Below, piece after piece: positions 11,746 to 24,094 of a stretch of 64,000 bases of DNA (positions within the stretch are counted from its first letter, which is position 1; the number at the start of each line of letters is the position of its first letter). The stretch covers positions 58,079,550 to 58,143,549 of the forward strand of contig CM051457.1 of assembly GCA_028274465.1 (NCBI GenBank), in the 5' to 3' direction. The position numbers were made by a program, and so were the translations under genes. The notes under the pieces are model-generated. The model had not been told where the DNA came from, did no database searches, and saw only the letters and a list, made by a program, of their open reading frames with translations. The stretch comes from Plantago ovata (taxonomy: Eukaryota > Streptophyta > Magnoliopsida > Lamiales > Plantaginaceae).

Positions 11746-13149
11746 TGATGATGTCGTTTTTCACCAATTAAATTTGTTTAAAAGCCTAAGAACACTTATC
11801 ACTACACAAACTAGAGTGCAATGGCAAGTTGTCCCCGAGTGTCGTTCTCTCGGGACCTAACGTGGCTTTGCTTAAGGTTTTTGCTAGTAATTTCAGTCAA
11901 CGAGTTCAAATGTTTATAGAATCGTTTTCTTTGAACAAAGCAACGAGAAATCAGATTGTTGTAATCAAGTTTGGAAAACGGTTGGTGGTAGAAATCAAAT
12001 ACACATGCATGGGTTACGAATATGCTCACAAGTTCAGTGCGTAAAACCTTCGATCAAGTCTGCTAAGCAACTCGTCTAGGTAACTTTCAAGACACACATC
12101 ATAAAAGACCACTATCAATACTTTAGAGGTGCTTGTCACTAACACCATTTATCTAGCATGCTGCAAATCTCTAACATACAATCCTATAGCTTTCATTGAC
12201 CAAGAGCTTGTCACTATACTCAATTCGAATATATTTTATAGACAACTAAGAATCATATGAAGGAATTTGCAGCAAGATTGAATCACAATCTCATGTAAGC
12301 ATAAACATAACCCATAGCATGCATATTCTACATTCTACCAACAACACAAAAGATTTAGCTACTCATATTCATCAACATAGACATCAATTCATATGAATAA
12401 TAATCAGAATACATCATATCAAACTACAAGACAAGAGAGTGATACAAGTTACCACCAAAGCTGTCACTAATCGGTGGAAAGCAAAGAAAACCTCTCCGTA
12501 GATGATTACAAAGGATGAATTCCAATCAAAATCTTGAATCCCAAGCTAAAATACAATGTAATCTGAGTTTTCTCTGAGTTTTGGGGCTTAGGAGCTCTCC
12601 AAAACGAAGCTACAGTTCAAAAGATATCCAAAAAATGACTGAAGATCAGATCTAAGAAGGAAAATCCGAAAACGTAACCGCTGCCAAGCGGACCGCTTGG
12701 AGAAGCCAAGCGGAGCACTTGGCAAGCGAAGCGCTTTGGCACTCTCAAGCGCTTCGCTTGGCTTCTGTGCCAAAGCTCCTGGAAAATGAAGCGGAGCGCT
12801 TCACTATTCCAGGCGCTTAGCTTGGCTCCTGGGCAGATTTTTGTCTTCAAACTCAATCTTTTTGCCCTCGCATGGCCCTCGGGTGCCTTGGACTCATCCT
12901 TCTCGATGCTTATTGAAGCTCAAACACTTACGAACAAGCCACGGAGATTGGGGAACTTCAACGGGGCCATCTTTTCAATCAAAAAGGCTCGTTTTTAGCT
13001 CCAAAAACGCCGTTTCGTACCTAAGTGCCTGAAAATGCAGAAAACACAAAACGTGACACTATTCTACAAAACTAACCAAAAAAAAAGGCTAGAAGATAGC
13101 AAAAGAAGGTAAAAAAGACAAGATGAACGCGTCAAAAATACGTTCATCA
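11746..13149 (-). repeat. GypA 3' LTR
   Basis: 1,404 bp, bounded by GCAAT on the left and the polypurine tract on the right. It retains the full PalA cluster at about 12683-12826. Confidence 0.92.
12683..12826. repeat. PalA palindrome cluster in the GypA 3' LTR
   Basis: Successive CCAAGCG...CGCTTGG palindromes, including CCAAGCGGACCGCTTGG at the left edge. The 5' LTR of the same element has lost about 62 bp of this cluster. Confidence 0.85.
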
Positions 13150-14740
13150 AACTCCCCAAACCAAACCTTTGCTTGTCCTCAAGCAACAAACTATCCTAAA
13201 TGCAACACAAAAGGAGTCTCATGCCAAGTAAAGTGAACTAATCTATTGAATCTACCAAATGCTTATGAACAAAACCAAATGAGCATGACATGCAAATAGG
13301 TTGAAGTATGCCTCGATTGCGAATATACACATTCTCAAGTGCACTTGGTTAAACAAAGGAGTCTCACGTAACATCTTCTACTTGGACCTGGTCAGTAACG
13401 ACACAATGATGCATGTTATCATACTACAATTGCCCCGTGCCTATGAAACCGAGGGCTTACTACTGTTCACCAAGTGAGACTTTTCCTCAAGAGAGGGCGA
13501 ACCAATACTTGCTCTCATCAAACGAAGGAGGGTTCCCTTAGAAAGATAACACTCCCCTATTCTACCCAGACTCTCAAGAATGAGCCTCTTTCAACCACTT
13601 CTTGAATAGCAAGACGAGGGTGGTCAAGAACAGGCCTTGGACAAAGGCGACACGAAACGAAAGATAGAATTTACAACTCGACAGTTCACAAGGACAAAAT
13701 ATCTACATGACACTTGACACTACGAGACTGCTTTTGGCTTGCAACGACCCTTCTTTTGCTTTTCGGTCTTATTCTTTATTTTCTTTCTTCTTTTTTTTTA
13801 TTTTCTTTTCTCTTTTTCTTTTCTCTTTTTTTCTTCTTTTTTTCTTCTTTTCTTTTTCTCTTTTTTTTTTTTTTTTTTTATATAGGGGCAAGCAGCAGTA
13901 CTATGTGTCAAAAACACCTCCCCAAACCTATTCGAAAGAATAGGTTGGGACACAAAACAAAAAGAAAAAGAAAAAGGAAAACTTTACAACGACTCAAATA
14001 CGAGAGACAAGATCAAATAAGGCAACCCCCTCCCCAAACCTATTCGATAGAATAGGTTTAATACAAGGAATCGCACACCTCACACTACCTCCTTCCTAGG
14101 CATTTGGAAATCTCCAATCGAGGTGAAAAACTTGTCGCCTCTTACGTACATAATTACACGGGTTACAACCATAGACTCTAACATGCATCATTTTATAAGG
14201 CCGTCGTGAACCGCAGCAGAAGAAACACCACTCAAGGTGATGTCGAGACTACTAAGCTTAACTAGTGCACATGCGAATGTGACAAACCAAGCGAGACAAG
14301 CCTCAAACTATTTGCAAGGTGATGCAACATATGATCAATGGTCATAAACACTTAGTCTACTCAATAAAAAAGTTCAAAAGACTTGGCAATAAACTCCACA
14401 CACAACAACGTGCAACAACTTATTTATGGATGATATGCATGCAAAAATTTGAAAAAACACGACAAATCACATGAACTTGAGTAAAATCAGGCATGTACGA
14501 ACCGCACAAGCATATAGTACTGAAAATCCAATACCCCCTCCCCAAACCTAAACTTTTGCTCGTCCTCGAGCAAAGAAAAGTTGAATGAAAAGGAAAAATT
14601 GGATTGAAAGTACACTTCCCTGAGATAAAGGTTCGTGTCCAATCTCCTATATATGAGTAGTACCTGAAAGGACTTAAGAAACATGTGAGAACGGGTGCGC
14701 AAAGGTGAGAAGAATGGAAAAAACGAGGAAAATCTGGGTA
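13150..14740 (-). other. GypA 3' untranslated region: PPT, hairpin/polypurine modules, A/G-rich tract
   Basis: Non-coding. The true PPT (sense GGTTTGGGGAGT) is 13150-13162, preceded on the sense strand by the hairpin TTGCTTG / loop AGGA / CAAGCAA (13169-13186). Three more hairpin-plus-purine modules lie at 13916-13946, 14026-14058 and 14533-14574. A T-rich block at 13780-13880 is a long A/G tract on the sense strand. The stretch 13190-13640 is also present in GypB, GypC and GypD, although the LTR bodies differ. Short ORFs here are composition artefacts. Confidence 0.75.
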
Positions 14741-14749
14741 CAGGGTCCA

Positions 14750-14897
14750 GGCGGACCGCTTGGCGGGAGCCAAGCGGTTCGCTTGGCAAGCGGAGCGCTT
14801 GGGAGGTTCCAAGCGCTCCACTTGAATTTCCAGAAAGTTACAAAACTTTCTGGAATTTCAAGCGGACTGCTTGGCCCTTCCAAGCGCTTCGCTTGGC
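14750..14897. repeat. PalA palindrome cluster downstream of GypA ORF2
   Basis: Repeats of GGCGGACCGCTTGG, CCAAGCGGTTCGCTTGG, GCAAGCGGAGCGCTTGG and CCAAGCGCTTCGCTTGG, plus two copies of a TTTCCAGAAAGTT-type word in inverted arrangement around 14827-14862. Confidence 0.8.
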
Positions 14898-15112
14898 TCT
14901 GTTTCCAGATTTTCAACATTTTTTCCTATCTTAATCACCTAAGGCACCAAGACAAAACTAAACTAAACTAATCACGACAAAAGGCACACAGGCCACAACA
15001 TCATACAACCAAATCGAAATGAAAAGAGTTTCAACCAGCAATAGTAAACAAGCCAAAATAACGATAATATACAAATACTACCAATAAATGTGGCCCCTTT
15101 CGGCTGGTGTCT

Positions 15113-16434
15113 CTAGGAGTAGGGGTCGTAGGGGGTGTTAGGAAAGGCATTCCCACTACCACCGGTCTGATCATAGAAAGTATACCCCGGAATTCGGCGA
15201 TCTAAGGCATCATGGCGGTTCATCATCTCCTCCTGGTAGGCTCTCCAACGCCTAGTGTCCTCTGCTCGAGCGGCCTCCCAACGCTGATCTACACGCCCTT
15301 GGTAATCATCCCAACGCTGCTCCTCCATCACACGGAAGTCCTCCCACCTCTTGACTTCGCGCTCCTCAAATCCCCGGAATTGCTCGGTAAGCTGGGTCGA
15401 CTAAGCCTCCAACATGGTGGTTTGGAAGCTACCAAACTGATCGACCAATATCTGGTTGAACCCCGAGAAGTCGAAGCTTCCTTGTCCGGCCGTAGGCGGA
15501 GGTGGAGGAGGTGTCACATGGCGCGTAACCCTTGGTTGCATGGGTTCTCCTTGCTGAGTGCACCAAGTCCCATACATCTCATTGTACGTATCAATGTTGA
15601 TGGATTTCTTCGGCTTCTTGTCCAGTACGAGGTCGGGAACTCCAGCCTCCTTGCACATGCCCGTGATCAAGTTACCAAAGGCAAGCTTCCGGTTTGCATT
15701 ACGGCGGCGCTTGAATTCCTCGAAGATGACGATGCCATGAGTGAGAGGCAAATTATGCAAGAGAGCATAGACTAGGACTCCGTAATAGGACTGAACCTCG
15801 GAATCATGTGTGCTAGGAATCAGATTGGCTTGAACGAACTTCAACATCATCCTTGCCTCAAAGGTGAGATCGTTGTGGCGCAAAATCCGGGGTGGTTCAT
15901 CAGGCAATTCAAAATCTTCCACGGTAATGCCATTCAGTACCTCCATGGGTAATGATCAGACTCCCGGTCGTAGACATAGAGCTCCGCGGGATCAAATCTC
16001 TCGTTGGATGCAGGCTGGCGGTTTGGATCCCGCGTCAGTGGCCTATCCAATCGCATAATGAAGCTAGTGATGCTCAAAGGAGTAAACTCGACCCCAACAC
16101 CGTGGACGGGAACCTCACCGGTCCGTTCATTGTAGTCCGTGAAGGCAATGTAGAAGTCCTCCACTACTACTTGGTCTCAATTTGGCATGACCTCGCCATA
16201 GTACTTCCAGCCTCGCTCAGTAATGAGCTTGTTGAGCTCTCTGGCACCATCCAACTCGCTCTCACCATCCGTGAAGCGAATGCTCCTCTCAGAAATGTAC
16301 GTGTGCTTGTGGGCATGGAAACTCGCTTCGAATTGCCTTGCCCTCCCCGATTGGCGATACTCGCCGGGTGTGGCCGTTTGTTGGGCACTCGAGGTCCCTT
16401 CTCCGCTTGATCTCTTGGTTCTTCTTGATGCCAT
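15113..16434 (-). pseudogene. GypA ORF2: putative plant transposon protein-type domain with an 11-residue-repeat tail, degraded
   Basis: One reading frame of about 440 codons broken by a TGA at 16177-16179, a frameshift near 15945 and a TAG at 15401-15403. Start ATG at 16434 lies just after a predicted splice acceptor. The N-terminus is Ser/Arg-rich. The middle (EDFYIAF ... HGVGVEFTP ... ALLHNLPLTHGIVIFEEF) resembles the 'putative plant transposon protein' domain often seen beside gypsy elements; this is recognition from memory, not a search. A Pro run follows, then a C-terminal segment in which RW recurs every 11 residues (RWEDF, RWDDY, RWEAA, RWRAY), consistent with a hendecad coiled coil. 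No signal peptide or transmembrane helix was seen. Function unknown. Confidence 0.65.
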
Positions 16435-16439
16435 TGTAC

Positions 16440-16918
16440 CTAGAATAATCTTATTAGATAACTTCAAGAGACAATGAGACTTAGACTCGACTCCTAGACT
16501 CCAATACTCACTCAAGTAATCTCATGGTGAGTTTGAAGGCTTGCTAAAGTTCATATGAACAAATCGAGAAGCTTTAACACTTCGTTACGATAAATCCATA
16601 CGAATCTAAACCAAGCAAACAAACTCTCCAATTAAATTACCCGACCAATCCAACACATTCTCATGGAATCACAACATCACCATAATCATAACATAACTCA
16701 AATTCAAGGCTAACAATCATCAAACAATTATATAGCAAAATTCGAGCACTAGAGTTCATCATAAATCAAGAGGAGCAAAATTAGAATTTAGACATCACAT
16801 CTAGTAAGAAACATGCCCAACAATCATCATTAAACTCTAATTCACCAATGCATAACACAATTGAAGCTAATTAAGATAAAATCCCAAATTCAAGAAAGTT
16901 AGGGTTCATGAGAGGTAC
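16440..16918 (-). other. Predicted 5'UTR intron of GypA ORF2
   Basis: Sense donor CAAAG|GTACCTC at 16919/16918 and acceptor ATTATTCTAG ending at 16440, five bases before the ORF2 ATG. The interior is A/T-rich and starts with ...GAACCCTAACTTT.... GypB has a matching donor context with ...AAACCCTAATTTT... and a similar length. 479 nt. Confidence 0.6.
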
Positions 16919-17130
16919 CTTTGATTCCTTGTTATGGATGCTTCAAACGTGAAATTTGATCGGTTTAGATGATAGAGGGGGTGATGGGCTTTGTAAAATG
17001 CACAAGATTGCAAGAATTGGTGGAGAATTGGGAGAGATTGAGATTTTTGGGGTGCTAAATCGACAATGGAGGAAGAAAAACGAAGTGGGGAGCTTTGATA
17101 CTCAAGTGCCCCGCTTAGCTTTCTTAAGGA
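16919..17130 (-). promoter_or_regulatory. Candidate internal promoter/leader of GypA ORF2
   Basis: Sense sequence downstream of the PalA cluster is C/T-rich (CTTCCTCCATTG, CAATCTCTCCCAATTC) like a plant 5'UTR and ends at the intron donor. No clear TATA box. The same order (palindromes, CT-rich leader, donor) occurs in GypB. Confidence 0.45.
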
Positions 17131-17356
17131 AAGCCAAGCGAAGCGCTTGGGCCGTCCCAAGCGAAGCGCTTGGCAAGCGGTCCGCTTGGGAACTGCCAAG
17201 CGCTCCACTTGGATTTCCAGTAAGAATTTTCATTCTTACTGGAAATTCAAGCTGACCGCTTGGGCGTGCCAAGCGCTCCGCTTGGATTTCCAGTAAGAAT
17301 GGAATTCTTACTGGAAATCCAAGCGGACCGCTTGGGCTTTCCAAGCAGTTCGCTTG
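17131..17356. repeat. PalA palindrome cluster upstream of GypA ORF2
   Basis: Repeated CCAAGCG...CGCTTGG palindromes, plus three copies of the word TTTCCAGTAAGAAT or its complement (about 17213-17310), some forming perfect inverted repeats. Confidence 0.85.
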
Positions 17357-17478
17357 GGACCTGAAGCTCCCAAATCCATTTTTTTTCAACTTTTGCTAAA
17401 TTTTCACCCCAAAAACCTTGTCTAAACAACGAAACAAAATTTAAACGTGCTTCTAATCTATATGCAAGTACCTACAAC

Positions 17479-17496
17479 CTCGGGTTGCCTCCCGAG
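17479..17496 (-). promoter_or_regulatory. Conserved stem-loop after gag-protease (GypA)
   Basis: Perfect inverted repeat: sense CTCGGG, loop AGGCAA, CCCGAG. It lies about 45 bases past the gag-protease stop. The same loop with a different but complementary stem (TCCGGG/CCCGGA) occurs after gag-protease in GypB and GypD. Confidence 0.65.
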
Positions 17497-17538
17497 AAGC
17501 GCCTTTGTTTAAAAGTCGTTGGCTCGACTCGTCTTAAC

Positions 17539-19845
17539 TCATGCGGGATCAATTTCGCATCGGGTACTAGGCTTCCTCGTCCAAGTGCTCTTCAAAGCAT
17601 CAAGTCCCTGCACATCTTGACGAACATAAAGAGGACCAAAGAATCCTACAAGTTCGTTAGTATCAACATAAGCACATGAATTAATTATGGCTCGCAACGT
17701 ATGTTGCTTGCCATTTACCTCGAAGCTACATGTACGACGGTACATGTCTATCACCATATGTACTTTGTTGGTGAAGGCTCTACCCAAAAGAACCACATCC
17801 TTGAGCTTTGCGGAGGATGTAGGCATGACGATGAAGTTCGTCTTGACCTCTACACCGGCGACTCTTACCACTAGATTCTCGATCACACCCAATGGCTTCT
17901 TCATAGACCCGTCCGCCAATTGCACCATGCACTTCATTGGTCTTAAGCCAGACTAACCCGACTCTTCGTACACGTTCAAAGGTATGACATTCACACCCGC
18001 TCCCGTGTCTAGAGTTGCCACTATTCCATCCTTCTTACCCAAGCCGATTTCCACATCAAAGCTCTCTTGGATAGGCACTTCCACCATATCCACCAACTCA
18101 TCCTCAGACGATGAGTTTTCATTCACTTCTTCCACTATCGCATCAGATTGTGCGGCCACTTTTTCTTCCACAACTACCTTAGGAGTCTCAGGCTCCTCAC
18201 TCACTTTGCAAGTTTCAGTTATCTTGCAACTTGGCACCTCAACTAGTGCATTGTCTCTCACAACCGTGATCTCCACGGGCAAATCAGTCACCACGGTTAT
18301 GGCCATAGCCTTCTCCGTGTTTCCGGGAAACTTCCCTTGCTCTCTACTAGCCCCCCGATCTATCAGCTCTTGCAACTTCTTATGGAGGTTGCTACTACTA
18401 GCCTCAAGCTTCTCAAACCGCTGATTATTAGTAGCTTCATTACGATAGTAATGCTCCATAAACTTATTTGTTTTCAACACAAGATCGTTGAGAGAAGAGA
18501 CAAGAGGTGAAGGAAGCACCCCTCCACCTTCTGGTCCCGAACTAGCAACCTGAGGCGGAGGTGTAGGATTAGATGGCGGTGCTCCTTCATACCAATTGTT
18601 CCCATAGCTGAGACGACTTCTATCTTGATTAGGCCCATAGGCATTTTGATCCGGGTTGTGGACATAACCACGGTTGCCTTGATTCTGGTACCCACCTCGG
18701 GGTCCACGATTTTGTGGCCTCATATTGCCATAACCTTGCCCGTAGTTCACATCTCCAACTACTTGCTCTCCCTCAGCAGCATACACTTCTTGACGGACAT
18801 CGTTCGTGATATATTGCTCTCTAGCAAATTCAGAACGGCATAAATAGGTCGGGTGCCCATAGTTCTTGCACACACCACAAACTTCCGTAGAAGGAGAAGG
18901 AACGCTTTGCCTCAAAGCTTGCTTCACTTCATGGGCGAACCCATCGAAGGCATTTTGTTCCACTACTACCTTGGCCTCACCTCTTTGCTCCTTTTGGAGC
19001 ACACGAGCCCTCACATTCCGGTTTTGGGAATTCCGGTACATCATGTCCAGCTTCACTTGAGCTTGAGAAGGGAGCAACTCCCCCATAGTACCTCCACAAA
19101 TACTATCCACTTGAGATTGAATCTCAGGATGTAAACCATTGTAAAAGAATTGGAGAAGCTGACCTTTATCATACCCGTTATGTGGGCATCGATGATGCAA
19201 CTCCATGAATCGATCATAGGCCTCGTGGAAAGGCTCATCATACCTCTGCTCGAAGGAGCTAATTTGGCTCTTCATAGCCATTGTCTTGGAAGCGGGGTAG
19301 TAACGCTCCATGAACTTATCAAAGCAAAGGTCCCATGCTGTCAAAGACCCGGCCTCCAAAGTATTAAGCCAAGCCTTTGCACGATCACCTAGCCCCATAG
19401 AAAAGACCTTCATGCGGAGATCGTCATCCGTAACACCAGCTCCTGGTCGCCCAAGATGGAGAACAAAATTCTCGAGCTCATTCAAGTACCCAATCACGTC
19501 CTCATTAGCCATCCCATAGAATTTGGGAAGTTGTTGGAACATGTGATTCTTGATCTCCAAGTTCCTGGTGGCATCATTGAGGACAATTGCTGGTCCTCTA
19601 GCCCCAACCGTAGGCTTAGTAAGTGTACGTATGGGCTGCTCCTCCATTTCACCTTCCAAGTAAACAGATTCAAGAATTGGCTCCAAAAGATAAGAAGAAG
19701 ACTCTTCCCGAATACCAGAAGTGGAAGATCTAGATGCTACTCCTTCAAACTCGAGATTCAAATTCCTCCTTCTCCTTTGAAACAAACGATCGATCTCGTC
19801 TACAAAAGGTTCAATAATAGGTCGACCCGTTCGGGTTCTAGGCAT
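17539..19845 (-). pseudogene. GypA gag-protease polyprotein, one nonsense mutation
   Basis: Athila-type capsid with protease. Start chosen at MPRTRTGRP (19845); the 12 extra upstream codons lie in the leader. Domains in order: a basic N-terminus; the retrotransposon-gag core (RGPAIVL ... LEIKNHMFQQLPKFYG ... DRAKAWLNTL); a zinc knuckle CGVCKNYGHPTYLC (CX2CX4HX4C); a Gly/Asn/Gln-rich linker; a coiled-coil-like stretch; LPGNTE-like residues (FPGNTEKAM); an acidic linker; and the aspartic protease with DTGAG (near 18003). A single TAG at 17953-17955 interrupts the protease; the same frame continues to 17539. About 770 codons. There is no downstream RT. Confidence 0.85.
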
Positions 19846-19968
19846 GCACTCACCTGAAATACAAGATAGTGAGTATCTCAAGCAAAAAGAAACAAAAACA
19901 GAAATGAGACAAAGAAGAGATGTTGGCTGAAAAAAACCAAAACAAAAACACCAACCAAAGGAGTTAAG

Positions 19969-19986
19969 TCCCCGGCAACGGCGCCA
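19969..19986 (-). other. GypA primer-binding site (tRNA-Asp)
   Basis: Sense TGGCGCCGTTGCCGGGGA, complementary to the 3' end of plant tRNA-Asp including CCA, three bases inside the 5' LTR. An exact match to the expected plant sequence. Confidence 0.9.
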
Positions 19987-19989
19987 AAT

Positions 19990-21331
19990 TGATGATGTCG
20001 TTTTTCACCAATTAAATTTGTTTAAAAGCCTAAGAACACTTATCACTACACAAACTAGAGTGCAATGGCAAGTTGTCCCCGAGTGTCGTTCTCTCGGGAC
20101 CTAACGTGGCTTTGCTTGAGGTTTTTGCTAGTAATTTCAGTCAACGAGTTCAAATGTTTATAGAATCGTTTTCTTTGAACAAAGCAACGAGAAATCAGAT
20201 TGTTGTAATCAAGTTTGGAAAACGGTTGGTGGTAGAAATCAAATACACATGCATGGGTTACGAATATGCTCACAAGTTCAGTGCGTAAAACCTTCGATCA
20301 AGTCTGCTAAGCAACTCGTCTAGGTAACTTTCAAGAAACAAATCATAAAAGACCACTATCAATACTTTAGAGGTGCTTGTCACTAACACCATTTATCTAG
20401 CATGCTGCAAATCTCTAACATACAATCCTATAGCTTTCATTGACCAAGAGCTTGTCACTATACTCAATTCGAATATATTTTATAGGCAACTAAGAATCAT
20501 ATGAAGGAATTTGCAGCAAGATTGAATCACAATCTCATGTAAGCATAAACATAACCCATAGCATGCATATTCTACATTCTACCACCAACACAAAAGATTT
20601 AACTACTCATATTCATCAACATAGACATCAATTCATATGAATGATAATCAGAATACATCATATCAAACTACAAGACAAGAGAGTGATACAAGTTACCACC
20701 AAAGCTGTCACTAATCGGTGGAAAGCAAAGAAAACCTCTCCGTAGATGATTACAAAGGATGAATTCCAATCAAAATCTTGAATTCCAATATAAAATACAA
20801 TGTAATCTGAGTTTTCTCTGAGTTTTGGGGCTTAGGAGCTCTCCAAAACGAAGCTACAGTTCAAAAGATATCCAAAAATGACTGAAGATCAGATCTAAGA
20901 AGGAAAATCCGAAAACGTAACCGCTGCCAAGCGGACCGCTTGGCTTCTGTGCCAAAGCTCTTGAAAAATGAAGCGGAACGCTTCACTATTCCAGGCGCTT
21001 AGCTTGGCTCCTGGGCAGATTTTTGTCTTCATACTCAATATTTTTGCCCTCGCATGGCCCTCGGGTGCCTTGGACTCATCCTTCTCGATGCTTATTGAAG
21101 CTCAAACACTTACGAACAAGCCATGGAGATTGGGGAACTTCAACGGGGCCATCTTTTCCATCAAAAAGGCTCGTTTTTAGCTCCAAAAACGCCGTTTCGT
21201 ACCTAAGTGCCTGAAAATGCAGAAAACACAAAACGTGACACTATTCTACAAAACTAACCAAAAAACAAGGCTAGAAGATAGCAAAAGAAGGTAAAAAAGA
21301 CAAGATGAACGCGTCAAAAATACGTTCATCA
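19990..21331 (-). repeat. GypA 5' LTR
   Basis: 1,342 bp, very similar to the 3' LTR but about 62 bp shorter, because part of the PalA cluster (20925-21007) was deleted between CGCTTGG words. Followed by TSD GCAAT at 21332-21336. Confidence 0.92.
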
Positions 21332-22474
21332 GCAATTCACAACTACAACGAACACCGTAGTGTAGTAGTAGAATAACCTCGAGTGTCGATCTATAAGGAC
21401 TATAACTAGCTTTATCGAATCTAACTTAAGAATATAAAATGAACAGACTACTTAGCAAAGGTTTTTCTTAACAGATAATGGAGATTGGTGATAGTATGGT
21501 CATTCAAAGCATAGCAGGTTAATAATCATGCATAAATTCCCCGGTTTTGCATAGAGATCTTTGATCAATGTATTGTCCAATTGTGTTCCGTAATTATTCA
21601 ACACTACGAAGATAGAGGTTTTAGATAGATCAAAGAAATAAAGCAATAACTCAAGGTATAATGCGCGATATAGCCATTAGCATAATTATTAACCCTTCGC
21701 TAAGAAATCACATACTATCACCAACGAGAAGTTTAGCTACTCATAGATGTCATGCAATCAACACAAATCATACCACGAATGAATGAAAACATGATGAAAG
21801 ATATATAAATATAAATAAAAAAACTGTAAGATACAATGTTACCGAAGGTTGTCAATCTCCGAAGAATCGTGATCTTACAAGCTCCAAAACGCTAAGAAAA
21901 AGTTTCTCCTAAGCTAAGAATCCCCAGAACAGGCTCTGGAGAATTCCTACCTAAAACTAATGAGAAAGGTGAGAGAAAAGGTCTGAAAAAGTATGAAAAA
22001 CGGAGAAAACTGAGCAACTATATATAGGCATTCGGCAGGTGTGGGGCGAAGGGCCCCACACACCGGGCGATTCGCCTGGTGTGGGGCGATTCGCCCCACA
22101 TCCCGGGCGACTCGCCCGGGAGCTTTTTTCGGCTGAAACGCGTTTTCGACGCGTTTTTGGATATCTTTTCCTTTCCGGACTCGGTTTTTGCCTTCTAGTG
22201 ACCTTCTAGCCTTCAGATTCGACCCCTAGACTTCAAATCCTATCTAGAATCTTTTGGATACTCCAATTAGGCTTTCGGAACACCAATTCCTTGTCTACTT
22301 CAATATAATTGCCCGGAAAATCTCGTTTTTCACCAAAAACCTGTAAAATACAAACTAAAGGGAAACGTGACACTATTCTAATAAAATGCACTAAAATATT
22401 TGCTAAATTAACATAGAAGATAGCTAAAATAGGTGAAAAAGACTCAAATGAAAGTGTAAAATACACGTTCATCA
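21332..22474 (-). repeat. GypB 3' LTR, main part
   Basis: Continues the fragment at 11678-11745. It contains a TATATATAG-type TATA box (antisense, about 22019-22027) with the PalB palindrome cluster (22040-22121) directly upstream on the sense strand. It ends GTTCATCA before the PPT. Confidence 0.9.
22040..22121. repeat. PalB palindrome cluster in the GypB LTR
   Basis: Palindromes of type TGTGGGGCGATTCGCCCCACA, CCGGGCGATTCGCC and CCCGGGCGACTCGCCCGGG. The intact 5' LTR has the same array at 35786-35868. Confidence 0.85.
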
Positions 22475-24090
22475 AACTCCCCAAACCGAACCTTTGCTTG
22501 TCCTCAAGCAACTAAGCTAGACTCTAATGCAAAAAACAATGCAACACAAAAAATGGAGTCTCATGCCAAATGAAATGAACTAACCTATTGAATCTATAAA
22601 AAACATATGAACAAAAACCATACAAATCAAAACATGAATATAGGTTGAAGAATGCCTCGATTGACTCATACACATTCACATAAGCACTTATGTCAAGACA
22701 AGATAATCTCTCGTAACATTCTCTACCTGGACCTAGTCAGTGACGACGTAATGAAACATTTTAGAATACGAATGGTTGTTCCTATGAAACTGAGGACTTA
22801 CTGCTGTTCACAAAGTTAAGACTTTTCCTCAAAGAGGTCGAACCAATACTGGCTCTCATCAAACGAAGGAGGGTTCCCTAAAAAGATAACACTCCCCTAT
22901 TCTACCCATCTCTCAAGCAAAGTCTTAAGCTATTCACCACTTCCTGAATGGCAGGACGAGGGTGGTCTAGAACAGATGACACTCAAACAAACAAAAGACA
23001 GAAAATTACAACACGATTACGAACATTACAAGAATTGGAAAATGAGACACAACACTTGCTAAACTGCTTTTTGGCTTTTTTTTGGACCCTTCTTGCTTTT
23101 TTTTTTTTGGGGTCTTTTTCTTTTTTTTCTTCCTTTTTTTCTTTTCCAGTTTCTTTTTTCTTTTTTTGGAATTCTTTCTTTTTCTTTTTTTTTTCGATTT
23201 TTTTTTTAGCCAGCAGTAGCACAACGAAAAAGAAACAAAAATGACACACAAACGACTTCCCCAAACCTATTCGAAAGAATAGGTTGGAGTACAAAGTTTA
23301 CGAAAAAGGAAAAATAAACTCACAATACTCTCTAAAAACGAAAAACAAGTCTAATGAAAGTGTAACCCCCTCCCCAAACCTATTCGGAAGAATAGGTTGC
23401 AAACAAAGGATCACACAACCTCACACTACCTCCTTCCTAGGCATTTAGCAATCTCAAAGCAAGGTGAAGACTTGTTGTCTCTTAGGTACATAATTACTCG
23501 GGAAAACAACCATAAGACCCTAACATGCATCATCCTATTATAAAGGTCTTCGTGAACCGCAGTAGAGAAAACACCACTAAGTGATGTCGAGACTACCAAG
23601 CTTAACTAAGTACAATACATAAATGTGATAAGCCAAGCGAGAAAAACCTCAAACAAATTCATAGAGATGAAGCATACGATTAATGTCATAATTGGTTAAT
23701 CTACCCAATAAAAAAGTTCAAAAATTTGGCAATAAACTCCATATAAAACATGCAAGACTATCCTAGGATGAATGTAGTGAATGCAACTAAAAACTAAGAA
23801 AGCAATAAACGTGCAAATGCAAATGCAGACGGATAAACATGCAAGGTACTATACTCATCCTACCAATGTCAAGCTCTAAACCATCAATGGCAAGCTTCAA
23901 ACTAACAACACTAGTTCACTTAAATCCCATCCCCCCCTCATGAATTTAAAGCTAGTCCCTAGCAGTAAGAGAATGAGGAAATAAGATGTGATACTAGATG
24001 TTACCGCGTGGTTTGGCCTCGGTCGGCTGAGTATGTTGGATGTAAGGTATTGAGACTGCTCGAAGGGCCTTATAGGTGATCATCGGAGCA
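22475..24090 (-). other. GypB 3' untranslated region: PPT, hairpin/polypurine modules, A/G-rich tract
   Basis: PPT at 22475-22487 with the adjacent hairpin TTGCTTG / AGGA / CAAGCAA (22494-22511). Further hairpins AACCTATTC / tetraloop / GAATAGGTT lie at 23264-23285 and 23377-23398, each abutting a C-rich strand (sense GGTTTGGGGA...). A T-rich block (23070-23215) is the sense A/G tract. The stretch 23430-24000 has no coding signal that I can support. Confidence 0.7.
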
Positions 24091-24094
24091 CGTG

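Larger units (their letters stand above)
11746..21331 (-). mobile_element. GypA: non-autonomous Athila-like gypsy element (gag-protease plus ORF2)
   Basis: A 9,586-bp element with TSD GCAAT, inserted into the GypB 3' LTR. LTRs lie at 11746-13149 and 19990-21331. Sense order (right to left): 5' LTR, tRNA-Asp PBS (19986-19969), gag-protease (19845-17539), stem-loop (17496-17479), palindrome cluster, leader and 5'UTR intron, ORF2 (16434-15113), a second palindrome cluster, hairpin/polypurine modules, PPT (13162-13150) and 3' LTR. No RT or integrase sequence is present, so it depends on a partner for mobility. Confidence 0.92.

Noticed and set aside
13700..14060. Plus-strand ORFs rich in Phe/Leu/Ser over the T-rich block, and similar Lys-rich ORFs at 22983-23294, 32373-32603 and 55310-55498
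   Set aside because: They translate low-complexity T- or A/G-rich tracts in the gypsy 3' UTRs. The frame is not conserved between copies.
14420..14971. Several overlapping ORFs on both strands
   Set aside because: Generated by PalA palindromes, which give open frames on both strands. No conserved product.
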